A stretch of 64,000 nt of DNA from assembly GCF_000717335.1 (NCBI RefSeq), contig NZ_JNYZ01000012.1:310001-374000 (forward strand). Direction: 5' to 3'. Of this stretch, positions 63,548-64,000 are shown one piece after another. The position numbers and the translations under genes were made by a program. The DNA comes from Amycolatopsis jejuensis. GTDB taxonomy: Bacteria; Actinomycetota; Actinomycetes; Mycobacteriales; Pseudonocardiaceae. The notes under the pieces were generated by a model. It was not told where the DNA came from. It did no database searches and was given only the letters and a program-made list of their open reading frames with translations. The number at the start of each line of letters is the position of its first letter. Position 1 is the stretch's first letter.

Positions 63548-63997
63548 GTGCCTTTGGACCAGTCGTTCGCCGGACGGGAGTACCCGCCTGCCGGGACGTA
63601 CTCCGTGAGCCGGGAGAAGATCCGCGAGTTCGCCGATGCCATCGGTGACCCCAACCCGGTCTACCGCGACCCGGCGGCGGCCCGCGCGGCCGGCCACCCG
63701 GACGTGATCGCGCCGCCGACGTTCCTCACGATCGTCAACCTGCCGAAGATCAACGGCATCGTCGAGGACCCGGCGCTCGGGCTCGACTACTCGCGGATGG
63801 TCCACGGCGACCAGGGCTTCCGCTACGAACGCCCGGTACATGCCGGTGACGAGCTGGAGATCGCGGCGCGGATCGACTCGGTGATGTCCCGCGCGGGCAA
63901 CGACTTCATCAACCTCCGCGCGGAAATCACCGACGCGGACGGGAAACTCGTGTGCACCACGCGCGCCCAGCTCGTGGTCCGAGGGGAGGACGCGTGA
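63548..63997 (+). CDS. hadA: (3R)-hydroxyacyl-ACP dehydratase subunit HadA
   Basis: A 149-residue MaoC-like hot-dog protein, the substrate-binding partner of HadB in the fatty-acid (FAS-II-type) elongation dehydratase. DAIGDPNPVYRDPAAARAAG (residues about 30-49) and APPTFLTIVNLPK (about 56) are the family start; VHGDQGFRYERPVHAGDELE (about 82) completes the fold. HadA lacks the hydratase-2 catalytic Asp/His pair and works only as a heterodimer. GTG 63548 is the start; the stop overlaps hadB. Confidence 0.92.
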   Translation: MPLDQSFAGREYPPAGTYSVSREKIREFADAIGDPNPVYRDPAAARAAGHPDVIAPPTFLTIVNLPKINGIVEDPALGLDYSRMVHGDQGFRYERPVHAGDELEIAARIDSVMSRAGNDFINLRAEITDADGKLVCTTRAQLVVRGEDA

Positions 63998-64000
63998 ACC
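63994..64000 (+). CDS. hadB: Start of hadB (first codons only)
   Basis: GTG 63994 overlaps the hadA stop (GTGA) and is preceded by GAGGGGAGGA. Only two codons are in the window; the identity rests on the conserved hadA-hadB order. Confidence 0.5.

Overview
The window is high-GC actinobacterial DNA with strong G/C wobble codon preference, many GTG/TTG starts and many 1-4 base overlaps between genes. The combination of a nuoF-N complex I operon, fused KorA plus KorB, HAIR-controlled lon, and a tRNA-Thr/tRNA-Met/rpmG/hadA block points to the mycolic-acid/Pseudonocardiaceae side of the Actinomycetia. Amycolatopsis or a close relative is my best guess, by inference and not by database match.

Layout. 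1-11475: 3' part of a NADH dehydrogenase I operon (nuoF partial, then nuoG to nuoN). 11494-15409: a repeat, a secreted protein on the minus strand, a long-chain polyprenyl diphosphate synthase and a membrane-anchored repeat protein with a C-terminal sunset-like domain. 15490-19961 (minus): korB, korA, an enoyl-CoA hydratase-like gene and an Lrp regulator, divergent from a dimethylargininase (20036). 21237-45000: a large cell-surface polysaccharide locus. It has polysaccharide deacetylases, GT2 and GT4 glycosyltransferases, UDP-glucose dehydrogenase, a tightly overlapping seven-gene operon (27646-34140) that looks built to make and attach a C-methylated deoxysugar, a Wzz-like protein, an O-antigen-ligase-like polymerase, two secreted beta-helix proteins, an acyltransferase and a Wzx-type flippase. 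45093-53851: mixed genes (DUF2784, a duplicated Cys-containing orphan, an F420-type oxidoreductase, a beta-propeller protein, HtpX-like protease, TipA-type MerR regulator plus VOC protein, tRNA-Tyr, YajQ, a lipoprotein, an Asp-box protein). 53919-64000: rmlA, lon, two tandem SAM methyltransferases, a GNAT, a GGDEF-EAL protein, tRNA-Thr, tRNA-Met, rpmG, hadA and the first bases of hadB.

How it works together. Complex I and polyprenyl (probably menaquinone side-chain) synthesis serve respiration; KorAB makes reduced ferredoxin from 2-oxoacids. The polysaccharide block contains sugar activation, modification, transfer, flipping, polymerisation and chain-length control, but no initiating phosphoglycosyltransferase is in this window. 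rmlA could supply dTDP-glucose to it.

Most unusual signal. A 30-bp modular palindromic repeat (15-bp core CCAATG-TGG-CATTGG plus a 15-bp spacer) occurs three times: in-frame inside nuoG (2990-3064), behind nuoN (11497-11571) and as a seven-core array behind the polymerase gene (37817-38011). Its unit is a multiple of three, is almost stop-free, and encodes nearly the same peptide from both strands. It therefore looks like a protein-tolerated repeat family, comparable in logic to the Rickettsia palindromic elements. A second family, 51-53 nt near-perfect palindromes, sits exactly between two convergent gene pairs (15421-15473 and 54805-54855).
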